Source of the DNA: Paracoccaceae bacterium
GTDB lineage: Bacteria; Pseudomonadota; Alphaproteobacteria; Rhodobacterales; Rhodobacteraceae
NCBI GenBank assembly: GCA_030750975.1
Contig: JASMHC010000001.1
Coordinates: forward strand, 124,001 to 188,000
DNA: 64,000 bases
Direction: 5' to 3'
The position numbers were made by a program, and so were the translations under genes. Under the pieces are notes generated by a model. The model did no database searches and was not told where the DNA came from. It was given only the letters and a program-made list of their open reading frames with translations. Shown piece by piece: positions 25,983 through 35,499 of this stretch; the first letter of the stretch is position 1; each line of letters begins with the position of its first letter.

Positions 25983-27190
25983 GGGGTCGTGATCCGCGCC
26001 GAAGCCTTCATCGATTCCAGCCATGAATTGGCACGGGCGTTCAATTTCTCGTTTTGAAGCCGGGTCAATACTTCGCCACGCGACGCAGAGCTGTTGGCAA
26101 TCGACGTGCGGCTGCACAGCATGATCAGTTTGGCCTGAATACTGCCATCGGAATCATTGACGGTTTCAATGATCTTTTCCCCGGCATCCAGACGGGCCAA
26201 CCAAAGGCTTTCCTGACGTGGCACATCACCGGGCGGGCGCGAGGTGATGGCAATCTCTGCCCCGTTGATTTCTGCCCCCAGCCCATAAAGATCATCACAG
26301 CGCAAGGCCCGCTGTTTGACGGTTTCAAGATGTCCAAGCGTTTCAGACACATTCAAACTTGGCACCGTCACAACCGCATATTCAACCGCAGAGAAACCGG
26401 ACGAGCGAAGCGAAGTTTCCCCCAGCCCGCGCATCTGGAACAGCGCAATGGCATTTGGCAGCTCAATCGGTTCGCTGATCTGACCGTTCGACAAGGACAT
26501 CAGGACAGGGCGCAAAGCCGGTGGCAGGTTCGACAATGGAATCCAGTCCAGCCTGCCGCCATCCGCGCGGCTTCCCGCGACCGAGAATTGCCGGGCAGCA
26601 CTTGAAAACTCGTCATAGGACTGAAGTTTCGAAATGTCTTCGGCCAGCTGGCGGATTTCCTCTTCCTGCCCTTCGATCAATGGCAGCACGACCTCGGAGA
26701 CGAGAATTTGCAGGTTTGTTGATTCCGATGTTGCCGAAAGCGCCGCGTCAATTTCGGCCTCGGACACAGAAATCGTTCCGGCAAATTTCTGCCGCACCAA
26801 GGCTTGCCAAACGACGTTTGCCTCAAGGAAATCACGGAGCGTTTCCGAAGCAACGCCTCTGCCCCGCAGCATGTTCAGAACAGCATCCGAGGTCTGGCCG
26901 TTTCGTGACGCAAATTCCTGAAGTGCCGCATCGATTTGGCCTTGGGTGGCCACGATACCGGCATCCGCGGCTTTAGCGACCTTCAGTCTGTCGCCTATCA
27001 GGTCGTCACGGGACCGATCGGTCAGGTCGCCCTGCACGCCCAGAGCGGTCAGCATGGATCGTCTTTGCTGGAATTCATAATTCGTGATGACCTGATCATT
27101 CACGATGATGACCGGATCGAACATGCCTTGTGCCGCAACGGATTGCGTCAAGGCTGCGATGGCCAAGAATGCAAAGCTCAACAAACGCAT
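25979..27190 (-). CDS. surA: SurA-like periplasmic chaperone / peptidyl-prolyl isomerase
   Basis: 403 residues. Signal peptide at the start (MRLLSFAFLAIAALTQSVAA, cleavage about residue 21), then a SurA N-terminal chaperone domain (VIIVNDQVITNYEFQQRR) and a parvulin-like middle with weak conservation. It would escort outer-membrane proteins, including the neighbouring LptD, through the periplasm. The ATG at 27190 has GGGAG upstream. Coupled to pdxA by a four-base overlap. Confidence 0.9.
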   Translation of the reverse strand: MRLLSFAFLAIAALTQSVAAQGMFDPVIIVNDQVITNYEFQQRRSMLTALGVQGDLTDRSRDDLIGDRLKVAKAADAGIVATQGQIDAALQEFASRNGQTSDAVLNMLRGRGVASETLRDFLEANVVWQALVRQKFAGTISVSEAEIDAALSATSESTNLQILVSEVVLPLIEGQEEEIRQLAEDISKLQSYDEFSSAARQFSVAGSRADGGRLDWIPLSNLPPALRPVLMSLSNGQISEPIELPNAIALFQMRGLGETSLRSSGFSAVEYAVVTVPSLNVSETLGHLETVKQRALRCDDLYGLGAEINGAEIAITSRPPGDVPRQESLWLARLDAGEKIIETVNDSDGSIQAKLIMLCSRTSIANSSASRGEVLTRLQNEKLNARANSWLESMKASARITTP

Positions 27191-27203
27191 GACGGCGATC
27201 TCC

Positions 27204-29321
27204 CTAGCTACCACATGTGCGTATGATATCCGAGCCGCTACGTCCAGCACCGAAACCCCTTAGACCAATGCGAAAGTCATAATCGGTCGATGGATCGATG
27301 CTGGTCGTGTTGGTGAACCGGCGCGACGCGGCAAGCCGCATATCAAGGCATTCGTTTTTATATTCCACGCCCAAACTGGCACGGACACTGCGTTCGCTGG
27401 CCAGATCGTATTGCCAGTCCACAAGGCCGGTCCAATATCGGCTTAGTTCGATGCTCGTGGACAAGGTTACTTCGTTGATCGCGGCAGTGCGGTCTTCGTC
27501 TGGATCAACAGGCAACCAGATATGGGTGGCATTGATATTGCCCCAGCCCGTATCCCAGCCAAGGCGGGTTTCGGTTTTCGAAAGGTCAAACTGTTCGTCA
27601 ATCAGGGCACGGGAAATCATCTCCAGCCCGTTCAATGTAGACAGTTGCCCCGCAACCAGCCAATCCGATCTGACCCCGCTTAGGCCGCTGGTCGTGGACA
27701 GATCCGGGTCTGAAATGTCCCGCAGTACACGGCCAAGGCTGAGGCGGGCATACTCGCCATCGCGGCCGATACGGCTAAAGGATCCGCCAATCGCCATGCG
27801 AACCCCTTCTTCGGTCCGGTCAGGTGCCGGAAATCGCGAGAAATCAAGCAGGTTGGCGTCATCGAATTCAACCCGGGTGCTTTCTTCGTTGGCAATTTCC
27901 GTCACCGAATCCGACCAGGCAAGCTGAACCACGGGTTCCAGAACAAAGGTCGCGTTTTCATTGGATTTTGAAAGCGGCCAGCGCAGGTTGGTATAAAGGG
28001 CAGGTGTCGCATTGAAGACATCCTGATCAACCGTATTGTCCTGCGCGATTGCAGCCGCGCCAAGATCAAGCTGGCCGCTTAAATCAAACACCAGGCCGTT
28101 GCCAAGCACATCCGAGCGTAACCACTGTACGGTCGCATTCGCGCGCGCAACGTCGCGCCCGTCCACATTCGTTGTCGATTCGCGATAAAGCGCAAGCGCA
28201 TCGGCGGTTAAGCGCAACTCGCCCCCAAGAAAGGCGTCGGGCAACCGTTTTTGATAGGAAAAATCGCCCACCAGGGTCGGTTGGGTCGCGTTCTGCTCGG
28301 TCTCGCGAAGCGTCCGGTAGTTGATGAATTCACCCTCGATGGCAAGGTTGCGCTGGATGCGCTGAACCCCGATGGCGGAATCAAGTCGATCCTTGCCTGA
28401 ATAGCCATAATCCAGCAGATAGGCCGGGTCTGACGTTGCCTCGATATCGTAGTTCAGCGTGTAACCGAGGGGCAGTTGGGTTTGTCCGTCGGCAAAAAGG
28501 TAATAGCGCAATTCATCGGGTTGCAGACGATCACTGGAAAACGCGCCTTCGGCTTGCAGCCGCCCGTCCACAAATGCCTGACGATAACGGTATTCAAGGG
28601 TTGTCGTTTCTGTTGACAGATAGGGGGTTAGCGTAAGGTCGCGGCTGTCCCCAATGGCGATGAAATACGGCACCTTGATGCCGGTTCCCAGAACTGTGCT
28701 GCTGCGGCCTGACGGTACAAGAAAGCCGGTTGCACGGGCCAGGGTCGGATCGGGCAGGCGCAGCCGCGGAACGGCGACAACCGGCAGGTCGAAAACCAGA
28801 AACTGGGCATCCTGAAAATAAAGTTGCCGGGTCTCGGCGTCATGCACCACTTCACGGGCGCGGATTTGCCAGATCGGGGGCAAATCGCTGCAAATCCGGC
28901 AAGAGGTCGCCGCGACTTTGTAAAGCTGGGTATATCGCCCTTCGCTTCGGTTAAGCTCAACCGCCGCAAGCTGGAGTTGCCGATCCAGAACCAGCCTTGC
29001 CCCGTACATCAGACCTTCGATAAGCTGCGGGTCCAGTTCCGCGTCATCGGCGAAAACCTCGACACCGCTTTCGGAATCTACAAGCCGGATAGGGCCGGTC
29101 ACGCGCAAACGGTCTTCGGCCTGAGAATAGGTGATCCTGCGGGCTGTCAGGCGGATCGTGCCCTGATGCGCCTGGACATTCCCCTCGGCCACCAGAACAC
29201 CATCGGTCCGGATATACATCCGGTCGGCCAAAAGAACGGCAGGTTCGGTTGTTTGGGCCAGCACCGGTCCGCCAACAAAGGCCAGAAAAAGCGCCGCCCA
29301 GATCGTCATTAGAATCTTCAT
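27204..29321 (-). CDS. lptD: LptD, LPS-assembly outer-membrane protein
   Basis: 705 residues. Signal peptide (cleavage near VLAQ, residue 23), an N-terminal OstA/LptA-like beta-jellyroll (VAEGNVQAHQGTIRLTARRI), then a large beta-barrel domain with alternating hydrophobic strands to the C terminus. With LptE it inserts LPS into the outer leaflet. The start at 29321 overlaps the lptG stop by four bases (ATGA). The cysteine content of the N domain is low, with one CRIC pair at about residue 160, so the disulfide pattern differs from E. coli. Confidence 0.93.
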   Translation of the reverse strand: MKILMTIWAALFLAFVGGPVLAQTTEPAVLLADRMYIRTDGVLVAEGNVQAHQGTIRLTARRITYSQAEDRLRVTGPIRLVDSESGVEVFADDAELDPQLIEGLMYGARLVLDRQLQLAAVELNRSEGRYTQLYKVAATSCRICSDLPPIWQIRAREVVHDAETRQLYFQDAQFLVFDLPVVAVPRLRLPDPTLARATGFLVPSGRSSTVLGTGIKVPYFIAIGDSRDLTLTPYLSTETTTLEYRYRQAFVDGRLQAEGAFSSDRLQPDELRYYLFADGQTQLPLGYTLNYDIEATSDPAYLLDYGYSGKDRLDSAIGVQRIQRNLAIEGEFINYRTLRETEQNATQPTLVGDFSYQKRLPDAFLGGELRLTADALALYRESTTNVDGRDVARANATVQWLRSDVLGNGLVFDLSGQLDLGAAAIAQDNTVDQDVFNATPALYTNLRWPLSKSNENATFVLEPVVQLAWSDSVTEIANEESTRVEFDDANLLDFSRFPAPDRTEEGVRMAIGGSFSRIGRDGEYARLSLGRVLRDISDPDLSTTSGLSGVRSDWLVAGQLSTLNGLEMISRALIDEQFDLSKTETRLGWDTGWGNINATHIWLPVDPDEDRTAAINEVTLSTSIELSRYWTGLVDWQYDLASERSVRASLGVEYKNECLDMRLAASRRFTNTTSIDPSTDYDFRIGLRGFGAGRSGSDIIRTCGS

Positions 29322-30415
29322 CCGTCCTCCATATGGAGGATTATGCCAAGTGATAAGAGGATACCCGCAACCGGCGGTGTCCACGCTGCCCAGAGAATGG
29401 GAATTTGTCCGTTCTCACCCAAAATCTGGGCGAAGTTTCGGATGAAATACAGACCAAAGGCCAGCATGACGGCAAAAAGAACCATCAACCCCGTGCGTCC
29501 AAATCGCGCGTGCCGCATGGTGAAACCCGCGCCGATCAGTACCATCGCGCCCAGGAACAGGGGGCGGGCCAGTTCCATCTGGAACCAGACCTGGTGACGG
29601 CGCGCCGAAAAACCCGCAGCCTCAAGTGCTTTCACCTGAGCGGGAATTTCCCACAATGGAATAAGCGACGGCTCGCCCAGACTGTCGGACAGGCTTTCGC
29701 GGGTCAGCGTCGAAGGCACGCGCAGCGTTGCAAATTCCGATGCATTGGCCTCGGGGTTCAAGCCCACGACCAGCGGCCAGGCTTTGACCTGCGTCAGGTG
29801 CCAGTATCCGGTTTCCAGCCGGGCGGACGCGGCTTCCAACCGGCGAATGGGGCCGCCGTTTTTTGCAAAGGTGATCATGCTCACATTATAAAGGATCGAT
29901 CCGTCCCAATTGGCGTTCTCTGCCCGGATCACCGTCTGACCGGTTGGATTGCCCTGCCGCAGCCAAAGACCTTCTTGCGAGATTGAAAAGACGTTTGTTT
30001 CCCCCGTTCTATAGCTGTCCAGCAGGGCTTCGTATTGCTTGGTCGTGGCAGCTGCGATCGGGTTGAGAATGGTGATCAACCCGACACCGATCAGGATCAT
30101 CAGCAAGAACGGTGCCCATAGGGCCAGAAGGGCAGACCGACCGGCAGACCGCGCGACAACCAGCTCGGAACTTCGTGCGAGCGACAGAAACAATGCCAAC
30201 GAGCTTAAAACCGCAACCAGTGGCATGATGATATACATGCTTCTTGGCGATTTGAGCAGTGTCAGACCCAAGGCTTCGGCCAGCGTAATGGTGCCGGCTT
30301 CGAAGCGCTGCGCCTCTTCGATCAGGTCGATCAGGACCAGCAGGATGAAAAACCCGACCGTCAGACCCAGAAAATAGATCAGGAATTTGCGGGCGAAATA
30401 CATGTGCAACTTCAT
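29318..30415 (-). CDS. lptG: LptG, LPS-export ABC transporter permease
   Basis: 365 residues. YjgP/YjgQ family inner-membrane permease: membrane segments at about 12-32, 55-75, 95-120 and three near the C terminus, with a large periplasmic jellyroll between. It pairs with LptF and the LptB ATPase (not in the window) to pull LPS from the membrane. The true start is the ATG at 30415 (MKLHMYFARKFLIYF), which overlaps the lptF stop by four bases; the longer open frame is inside lptF. Confidence 0.94.
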   Translation of the reverse strand: MKLHMYFARKFLIYFLGLTVGFFILLVLIDLIEEAQRFEAGTITLAEALGLTLLKSPRSMYIIMPLVAVLSSLALFLSLARSSELVVARSAGRSALLALWAPFLLMILIGVGLITILNPIAAATTKQYEALLDSYRTGETNVFSISQEGLWLRQGNPTGQTVIRAENANWDGSILYNVSMITFAKNGGPIRRLEAASARLETGYWHLTQVKAWPLVVGLNPEANASEFATLRVPSTLTRESLSDSLGEPSLIPLWEIPAQVKALEAAGFSARRHQVWFQMELARPLFLGAMVLIGAGFTMRHARFGRTGLMVLFAVMLAFGLYFIRNFAQILGENGQIPILWAAWTPPVAGILLSLGIILHMEDG

Positions 30416-31533
30416 GCGCCTGCCCCTTGCCGCTTTTTGCGCCTGAAATAGCCCGAGGTGTTCATCTGCTGAAGGATATAGATGCCGACCCCCGTGAAAG
30501 TGGCAAGATACATCATCCACCAATTCGAAGGATCGGCGCGAACCGGTTCGGTTGAGGCGCTCTCGATCACTTTCAGAACGATCAGGATCATCAAGGCCAC
30601 GACCGCAAATTTGCCAGGCCCAAAGCGGCTGAAACTGCCCTGAATCAACGTGCTGCACGCAATGATCGAGATCACGACAGCCAGCGTGGCTTGTGAAAAC
30701 CGCCCATGAACCTGTTCCATGATGCGTCCGGGGGACGATCCGGAAAGCGCGGACACACGATCGGTGTCGAACAGCAGGTCAAAGGTGGATTGGTGTTGAA
30801 TCCGCATGACCGAACTGCCGAAGCCGGAGACGAGATTTCCCACATCATAGGTCAGATCGCGGAAATTGGTGATGGAAAGCCGTCCATCATCCGAAAGTGA
30901 CTGGGCCATTCCGTCCACCATGACCAGTTTTGTTCCTTCATCCTCGCGCACGAGATAGGCTTCCGAAGCGGTGAACACGTGGCTGACATCGTCTTCGCGA
31001 TTATCGGCCAGAAAGACATCTTCAAGAATGCCCTCGGGCGTGATTTCCCGGATGTAGAACGTGATTCCGTCGGACGGGTGCAGAAATGTTCCGTCGGTCA
31101 GCAGCTTCGCGGTGATGCTTTGGGATATCTCCTCGGTTCGAAGCTGCAACTGTGCCGAGGATGCGGGAACCAGATAATGGGTCAGCAAAGACATCATCAA
31201 CGCAACGATCAGACCGAACCAGATGAATGGCCGCGCCAGTCGCCATGGGGAAAATCCGGTTGTCTGCAAGACCACCATTTCACTGTCGGTGATCAGGCGG
31301 TTGCACACATAGGCCGCCGCCGCGAATTCTGCCAGGGGCAATGCCATGCGGATCACATTGGGCAGTGAAAGTGCCGTAAATTCAAGAAAAACCAGGGTAG
31401 AATAGCCGCTGCCGATCAGCGTGTCGAACAAGACCACAGCCCGGTTGATCCAATAGATGGACACCAGCACGAGCGAAAAAAACCCGAACAGCACAAGCAA
31501 TTGTGACAGGATATAGCGATCAGTTCTGCCCAA
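30412..31533 (-). CDS. lptF: LptF, LPS-export ABC transporter permease (TTG start)
   Basis: 373 residues, same family and topology as LptG: membrane segments near residues 10-32, 53-75 and 95-118, a periplasmic domain, and three C-terminal helices. The family N terminus GRTDRYILSQLLVLFGF begins at a TTG codon (31533), with GGAAAAGGAA just upstream; no ATG fits. First gene of the LPS-export/SurA/PdxA/RsmA operon and divergent from pepA across 130 bp. Confidence 0.92.
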   Translation of the reverse strand: MGRTDRYILSQLLVLFGFFSLVLVSIYWINRAVVLFDTLIGSGYSTLVFLEFTALSLPNVIRMALPLAEFAAAAYVCNRLITDSEMVVLQTTGFSPWRLARPFIWFGLIVALMMSLLTHYLVPASSAQLQLRTEEISQSITAKLLTDGTFLHPSDGITFYIREITPEGILEDVFLADNREDDVSHVFTASEAYLVREDEGTKLVMVDGMAQSLSDDGRLSITNFRDLTYDVGNLVSGFGSSVMRIQHQSTFDLLFDTDRVSALSGSSPGRIMEQVHGRFSQATLAVVISIIACSTLIQGSFSRFGPGKFAVVALMILIVLKVIESASTEPVRADPSNWWMMYLATFTGVGIYILQQMNTSGYFRRKKRQGAGA

Positions 31534-31663
31534 GTTCCTTTTCCGATTTCGGGCCGCGTTTGGTTCAAGCTAAACGAAAGCGGCAGAAGGGAAAACTGCT
31601 ATCTGGCCATTCGACCGGCCACAGGCTAGGACTCGCTGACAAAGTTTTAGTGGAGGCACGACA

Positions 31664-33145
31664 ATGACCGATGTTACCGGTTTCGATTTTCAGGATTTGG
31701 ACATCAATGCGCTGGCAGACGCCGCCGGTCGCGTGGCTGTGTTCGTGCCGCCGGAAGGAACAATGAACCAATCCGTCCGACGCCTGAACAAGCTGACCCG
31801 CGGTGCGGTACTGCGTGTTCTTGAAAGTGAAGAATTTGCCAAGGCCAAGGATGCCGATGTGCTGTCGATTTCATGGCCGAACGGCATGTCGGCCGAGGCG
31901 GTGGATATCGTGAAACTTGCCAAAAGACCCGACGCGCTGACGGCGCGAAAGGCAGGTGCGGCATTGGCCAAGCTTGGGGGCGGTCAGAAAAAGTCTTTGC
32001 TCTTGATCCTAGCGGGGCTGAACAAGAATGCAGCCGAGATTGTGCAGGGCATCGCGTTGCGCGGGTATGCGTTCAACGATCACAAAACCTCGGTTGAAGA
32101 TACGGCAAAGGCGGGTGTCACCGTCATGTCAACCAACCCAGAGGGGCTTGAAGATCTTTGCAAGGGGCCGCTCGCCGTGGCCGAAGGCGTATTTCTGACC
32201 CGTGATCTGGTCAGCCAACCGGCGAATGTTTTGACGACTTCCCAATTTGCCTTACGCGCCGAGGCATTGCGCGATGTCGGGGTCGAGGTTGAAATTCTGG
32301 ACGAAGACAAACTGGCCGAGCTTGGCATGACCGCCATGCTTGCGGTCGGGCAGGGCAGTGTCAGCCCGTCAAAACTGGCGGTGATGCAATGGAATGGCGG
32401 CGAAGATGGCGAGGCACCTCTGGCGCTGGTTGGCAAGGGTGTCGTGTTTGATACGGGCGGTATCAGCATCAAGCCATCCGGCGGCATGGAAGAAATGACC
32501 ATGGATATGGGGGGTGCGGCCGTTGTTACCGGCGTTATGAAAACGCTCGCTCTGCGCAAAGCCAAAGCCAATGTGGTCGGCCTGATCGGACTGGTCGAAA
32601 ACATGCCGTCTGGCAATGCTTACCGGCCCGGCGATGTCTTGACCTCGATGAAGGGGGACACGATCGAGGTGATTACCACCGATGCCGAGGGGCGTTTGGT
32701 TCTGTGCGACGTGATGTGGTACGCACAGGAGCGGTTTAATCCGGTGGGAATGATTGATCTGGCAACTTTGACCGGCGCGATTATCATCGGGCTGGGTCAC
32801 GACAATGCTGGCGTGTTCTCGAATGATGACACGTTTGCAGACCAATTGCTGGATGCGGCCAGGGCCGAGGGCGAAGGGGCATGGCGCATGCCATTGGGCG
32901 AGGGCTATAACGAAGCGATGAACTCATCCATTGCGGATATGAAAAATGCAGGCGGGCGTGCGGCTGGATCGTGCACCGCAGCGGCCTTTCTTGAGCGTTT
33001 CGTCAAAGATGAAACACGGTGGATTCATATTGATATCGCCGGGGTTGCGTCGGTCGCGAAACCAACCGCGATGGCACCGAAAGGGGCGACCGGCTGGGGG
33101 GTCATGGCGCTTGACCGGATGATCCGCGACGGTTTTGAGGTCTGA
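31664..33145 (+). CDS. pepA: Leucyl aminopeptidase (M17, PepA)
   Basis: 493 residues. Cytoplasmic dizinc/manganese aminopeptidase. N-terminal macro-like domain, then the catalytic domain with VGKGVVFDTGGISIK (metal-binding Lys and Asp), SMKGDTIEVITTDAEGRL (the NTDAEGRL signature with Thr for Asn) and GEGYNEAMNSSIADMKN. TGGAGG precedes the ATG. The stop overlaps the holC start (TGATG), the conserved pepA-holC pairing. Confidence 0.96.
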   Translation: MTDVTGFDFQDLDINALADAAGRVAVFVPPEGTMNQSVRRLNKLTRGAVLRVLESEEFAKAKDADVLSISWPNGMSAEAVDIVKLAKRPDALTARKAGAALAKLGGGQKKSLLLILAGLNKNAAEIVQGIALRGYAFNDHKTSVEDTAKAGVTVMSTNPEGLEDLCKGPLAVAEGVFLTRDLVSQPANVLTTSQFALRAEALRDVGVEVEILDEDKLAELGMTAMLAVGQGSVSPSKLAVMQWNGGEDGEAPLALVGKGVVFDTGGISIKPSGGMEEMTMDMGGAAVVTGVMKTLALRKAKANVVGLIGLVENMPSGNAYRPGDVLTSMKGDTIEVITTDAEGRLVLCDVMWYAQERFNPVGMIDLATLTGAIIIGLGHDNAGVFSNDDTFADQLLDAARAEGEGAWRMPLGEGYNEAMNSSIADMKNAGGRAAGSCTAAAFLERFVKDETRWIHIDIAGVASVAKPTAMAPKGATGWGVMALDRMIRDGFEV

Positions 33146-33603
33146 TGGGGGCAGCGTATTTCTATCATCTGACCCGCCGCCCGATCGAGGCAACTTTGCC
33201 CCAGTTGCTGGCAAAATCGCTCGAAGCCGGATGGCGGGTTTATATTCGCGGAACAAGCCCGGACAGCCTTGAAACGCTGGACGAAAAACTCTGGCATGAC
33301 GCGGCTTCGGGCTTTCTGCCACACGGGATCGAGGGCGGGGCGCATGACGCCGATCAGCCGATCCTTCTGGGCACAAAGGATACATCCGCAAATGGGGCGA
33401 CCTGTCTGGTCAGCATCGACGGGGCAGTGGTTTCGGCAGATGAAGTCAACACACTGGCGCGGGTATGCGTTATTTTTGACGGCAATAACGACACAGCCCT
33501 TAATCAGGCGCGTAGCCAGTGGAAAGCCCTGACCGACGCCGGATGCCCGGCCCAATATTGGTCAGAAGAAAACGGAAACTGGCAAAAGAAGGCTGAACGA
33601 TAG
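33145..33603 (+). CDS. holC: HolC, DNA polymerase III chi subunit
   Basis: 152 residues. Links the clamp loader to single-strand binding protein. Starts MGAAYFYHLTRRPIEATLPQ and has the chi-family LWHDAASGFLPHG block. Translation is coupled to pepA by overlap of one base. Confidence 0.93.
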   Translation: MGAAYFYHLTRRPIEATLPQLLAKSLEAGWRVYIRGTSPDSLETLDEKLWHDAASGFLPHGIEGGAHDADQPILLGTKDTSANGATCLVSIDGAVVSADEVNTLARVCVIFDGNNDTALNQARSQWKALTDAGCPAQYWSEENGNWQKKAER

Positions 33604-33605
33604 GG

Positions 33606-33640
33606 CCTAAAGCGATTCGAGATCAACCTGAGACGCTTTA
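33606..33640 (+). repeat. Dispersed two-hairpin repeat, copy 2 (short form, left hairpin only)
   Basis: CTAAAGCGATTCGAGATCAA then CCTGAGACGCTTTA. The AAAGCG and CGCTTT ends pair. It keeps the left-hairpin landmarks (GAGATCAA, TTGAGA-type loop) but lacks the right half. Its last bases TTA, read on the minus strand, are the TAA stop of the aspartic protease gene. Confidence 0.6.
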
Positions 33641-34216
33641 TCGGCTCAGGATCAGACGGTCCTGTCGTATTTCAACACTGTCGAACAATTCCAGATACCG
33701 CATACCCAACAGCGAAATATCCAGATCCGAACGGGTGATTGAAACGTCAACCCCTTCATCCCTGAACGGGCCAAAGGTGATCACGTCCACCGTGCTATAG
33801 GCCGTGCGTATCTGGCCATTCGCTGTTTCCGACCGTCCGAGATAGGGCAGGTTTTCCGGATCAAGCCCGACACGCCTGGCATCCGCCTGGGTTAAAACCA
33901 GTTGCGTGGCACCGGTATCGACCATGAAGCGCACGCTTTCCCCGTTTAGCTTCATCACTGCATAGAAATGTCCGTCCGGGGCGCGGGGCAATTCAATCGC
34001 CCGGTCCGCTATCACGGTCTGCCTGGGAAGGGTCGATCTGCGAATGTCATCCCACAGCCCGAAAGCCGCAATAGCCCCAAGAAAGATCAAACCCCAAAGC
34101 GCCGCCATTTGGGCGAGGTTTCCCAAGGACGCGCGGTTTTTGACGAATACCCAGCCGCCAATCGCCACGAGCAGCAGCGAAAAATAGATCAGGTATGCGA
34201 TTTGATCAGAAGACAT
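33638..34216 (-). CDS. Membrane-anchored retropepsin-like aspartic protease (clan AA, TIGR02281 type)
   Basis: 192 residues. Two N-terminal membrane segments (about 6-26 and 33-55), then a single retropepsin-like domain with the active-site MVDTGATQLVLT near residue 107 and a C-terminal LLGMRYLELFDSVEIR. Single-domain proteases of this clan dimerise. It would act on the periplasmic side. Substrate unknown. Its stop codon lies in the short repeat at 33606-33640. Confidence 0.86.
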   Translation of the reverse strand: MSSDQIAYLIYFSLLLVAIGGWVFVKNRASLGNLAQMAALWGLIFLGAIAAFGLWDDIRRSTLPRQTVIADRAIELPRAPDGHFYAVMKLNGESVRFMVDTGATQLVLTQADARRVGLDPENLPYLGRSETANGQIRTAYSTVDVITFGPFRDEGVDVSITRSDLDISLLGMRYLELFDSVEIRQDRLILSR

Positions 34217-34225
34217 GATTGGTAT

Positions 34226-34343
34226 TTAAGGCGTTTCGAGATCAATTTGAGATGCGAATTTGATTTTAACCGCGCATAATCTCAATAGGTTTCGAGTGTT
34301 TCGCCAATGTGCCTGTGTTTCAATAATGTGGCAAAACACTTTG
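34226..34343 (+). repeat. Dispersed two-hairpin repeat, copy 3 (long form)
   Basis: About 118 bp, starting TTAAGGCGTTTCGAGATCAA and ending TGGCAAAACACTTTGGG. Landmarks: CGCGCATAATCTCAATAGG then TTTCG, GTTTCGCCAATGTGCCTGTG, TTTCAATAATGTGGC. GCCA/TGGC arms frame the right loop. It fills the gap between the protease and marC genes. Confidence 0.72.
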
Positions 34344-34359
34344 GGTGGCCTGACGCAGC

Positions 34360-34977
34360 CTAAAAGGGCCAGTCGACCGTCGATATTCCGTTGATCATGA
34401 ATTGCACCGACAATGCGGCCAGCAACATTCCCAGCAACCTTGTGGCCACATCAATGCCGATCTGTCCCAGAATGCGCTCGAGCAATCCTCCGGCCATGAA
34501 GAACAGGCACACAATTGCGACCACGGCCAGCATCACGCCGATTACGGCAATCGATCCGGCTGGGCTGTTGGTCTGTCCCATCAGCAGAATGACAGTGGCA
34601 ATCGCACCTGGACCGGCGATCAGGGGGGTTGCAAGGGGGAACACAGAAGGGTCGGGCATGTCCGCCACATTCTTTCCGCGTCGTTTTGAGCGGCGCTCGA
34701 ACAGCATGTCCAACGCCGTCAGCAGCAACAAAATTCCTCCGGCAATCTGGAAGGCGGGCATCGAAATGCCGATAAAGCCCAGTACGGCTTCGCCAAACAG
34801 GGCAAAGGCAAGCAGAATGCAGGCCCCGATAACCGAGGCCCGAAATGCGACGCCGCGACGATGTTTGGCGTCTGCGCCCTTGGTCAAGGCAACAAACAAA
34901 GGCGTCAGTCCAATCGGGTCGATGACGACAAAAAGCGCTGCAAATGCAGTGATCAGAAATGCGGTGTCCAAAATCAT
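34360..34977 (-). CDS. MarC family integral membrane protein
   Basis: 205 residues with six predicted membrane segments (starts MILDTAFLITAFAALFVVID). The family block IDPIGLTPLFVAL and the mid LATPLIAGPGAIATVILL are clear. MarC proteins were named for a multiple-antibiotic locus but have no proven drug role; function unknown. Confidence 0.92.
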   Translation of the reverse strand: MILDTAFLITAFAALFVVIDPIGLTPLFVALTKGADAKHRRGVAFRASVIGACILLAFALFGEAVLGFIGISMPAFQIAGGILLLLTALDMLFERRSKRRGKNVADMPDPSVFPLATPLIAGPGAIATVILLMGQTNSPAGSIAVIGVMLAVVAIVCLFFMAGGLLERILGQIGIDVATRLLGMLLAALSVQFMINGISTVDWPF

Positions 34978-34983
34978 GCTCGT

Positions 34984-35499
34984 TTACAGGGGTGGTTTCC
35001 GAGAATAGAACACGAAGCCCTTCGCGGCGAAAGTCATTTCCCAATCGCCATCGGCCTCGATGACACCGCGCAATCCGGGCAGGTTGCTTTTCTCATCCGC
35101 GATGATGATCCGGGCGGTCGGTTTGGCCCAGGGCAAACACTGTTTCAGCGCCGCGTGACGTTCGGTTTCGTCAAGGATCATGTGGAGGGTCCGGTCAAAC
35201 AACAGCACATCGAATTGTTCCGTCGGCTTAAATTCCTCAACCCTTGCCACAATCGCGGTTATATCCAGACCTTCGGCATTTGCGTCTTCGGCCAATTGGG
35301 CAATCCCGATCCGTGACGGATCAATGGCAACCACCCGATGCCCCATACGCGCCAATGGCAAAGCATCGCGGCCTTGTCCGGCCCCGACATCAAGAATTGT
35401 CAGGCTTTCGTACCCTTCGAAGGCCGCCATGATTTCAGGAAAAGCCGTGCCAAGGACATCGCGCCCTTCCGCATAGATTTTGTCATACTTGTTTTTCAA
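34984..35499 (-). CDS. Class I SAM-dependent methyltransferase (TTG start)
   Basis: 171 residues. SAM motif I is TILDVGAGQGRDALPLAR, with VVAIDPSRIGI as motif II. Substrate unknown. It starts at a TTG that overlaps the ABC-F stop as TTGA, with GAGG ten bases upstream; no in-frame ATG gives a full domain. Coupling to a ribosome-associated ABC-F factor hints at a translation-related target, but that is inference. Confidence 0.83.
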   Translation of the reverse strand: MKNKYDKIYAEGRDVLGTAFPEIMAAFEGYESLTILDVGAGQGRDALPLARMGHRVVAIDPSRIGIAQLAEDANAEGLDITAIVARVEEFKPTEQFDVLLFDRTLHMILDETERHAALKQCLPWAKPTARIIIADEKSNLPGLRGVIEADGDWEMTFAAKGFVFYSRKPPL

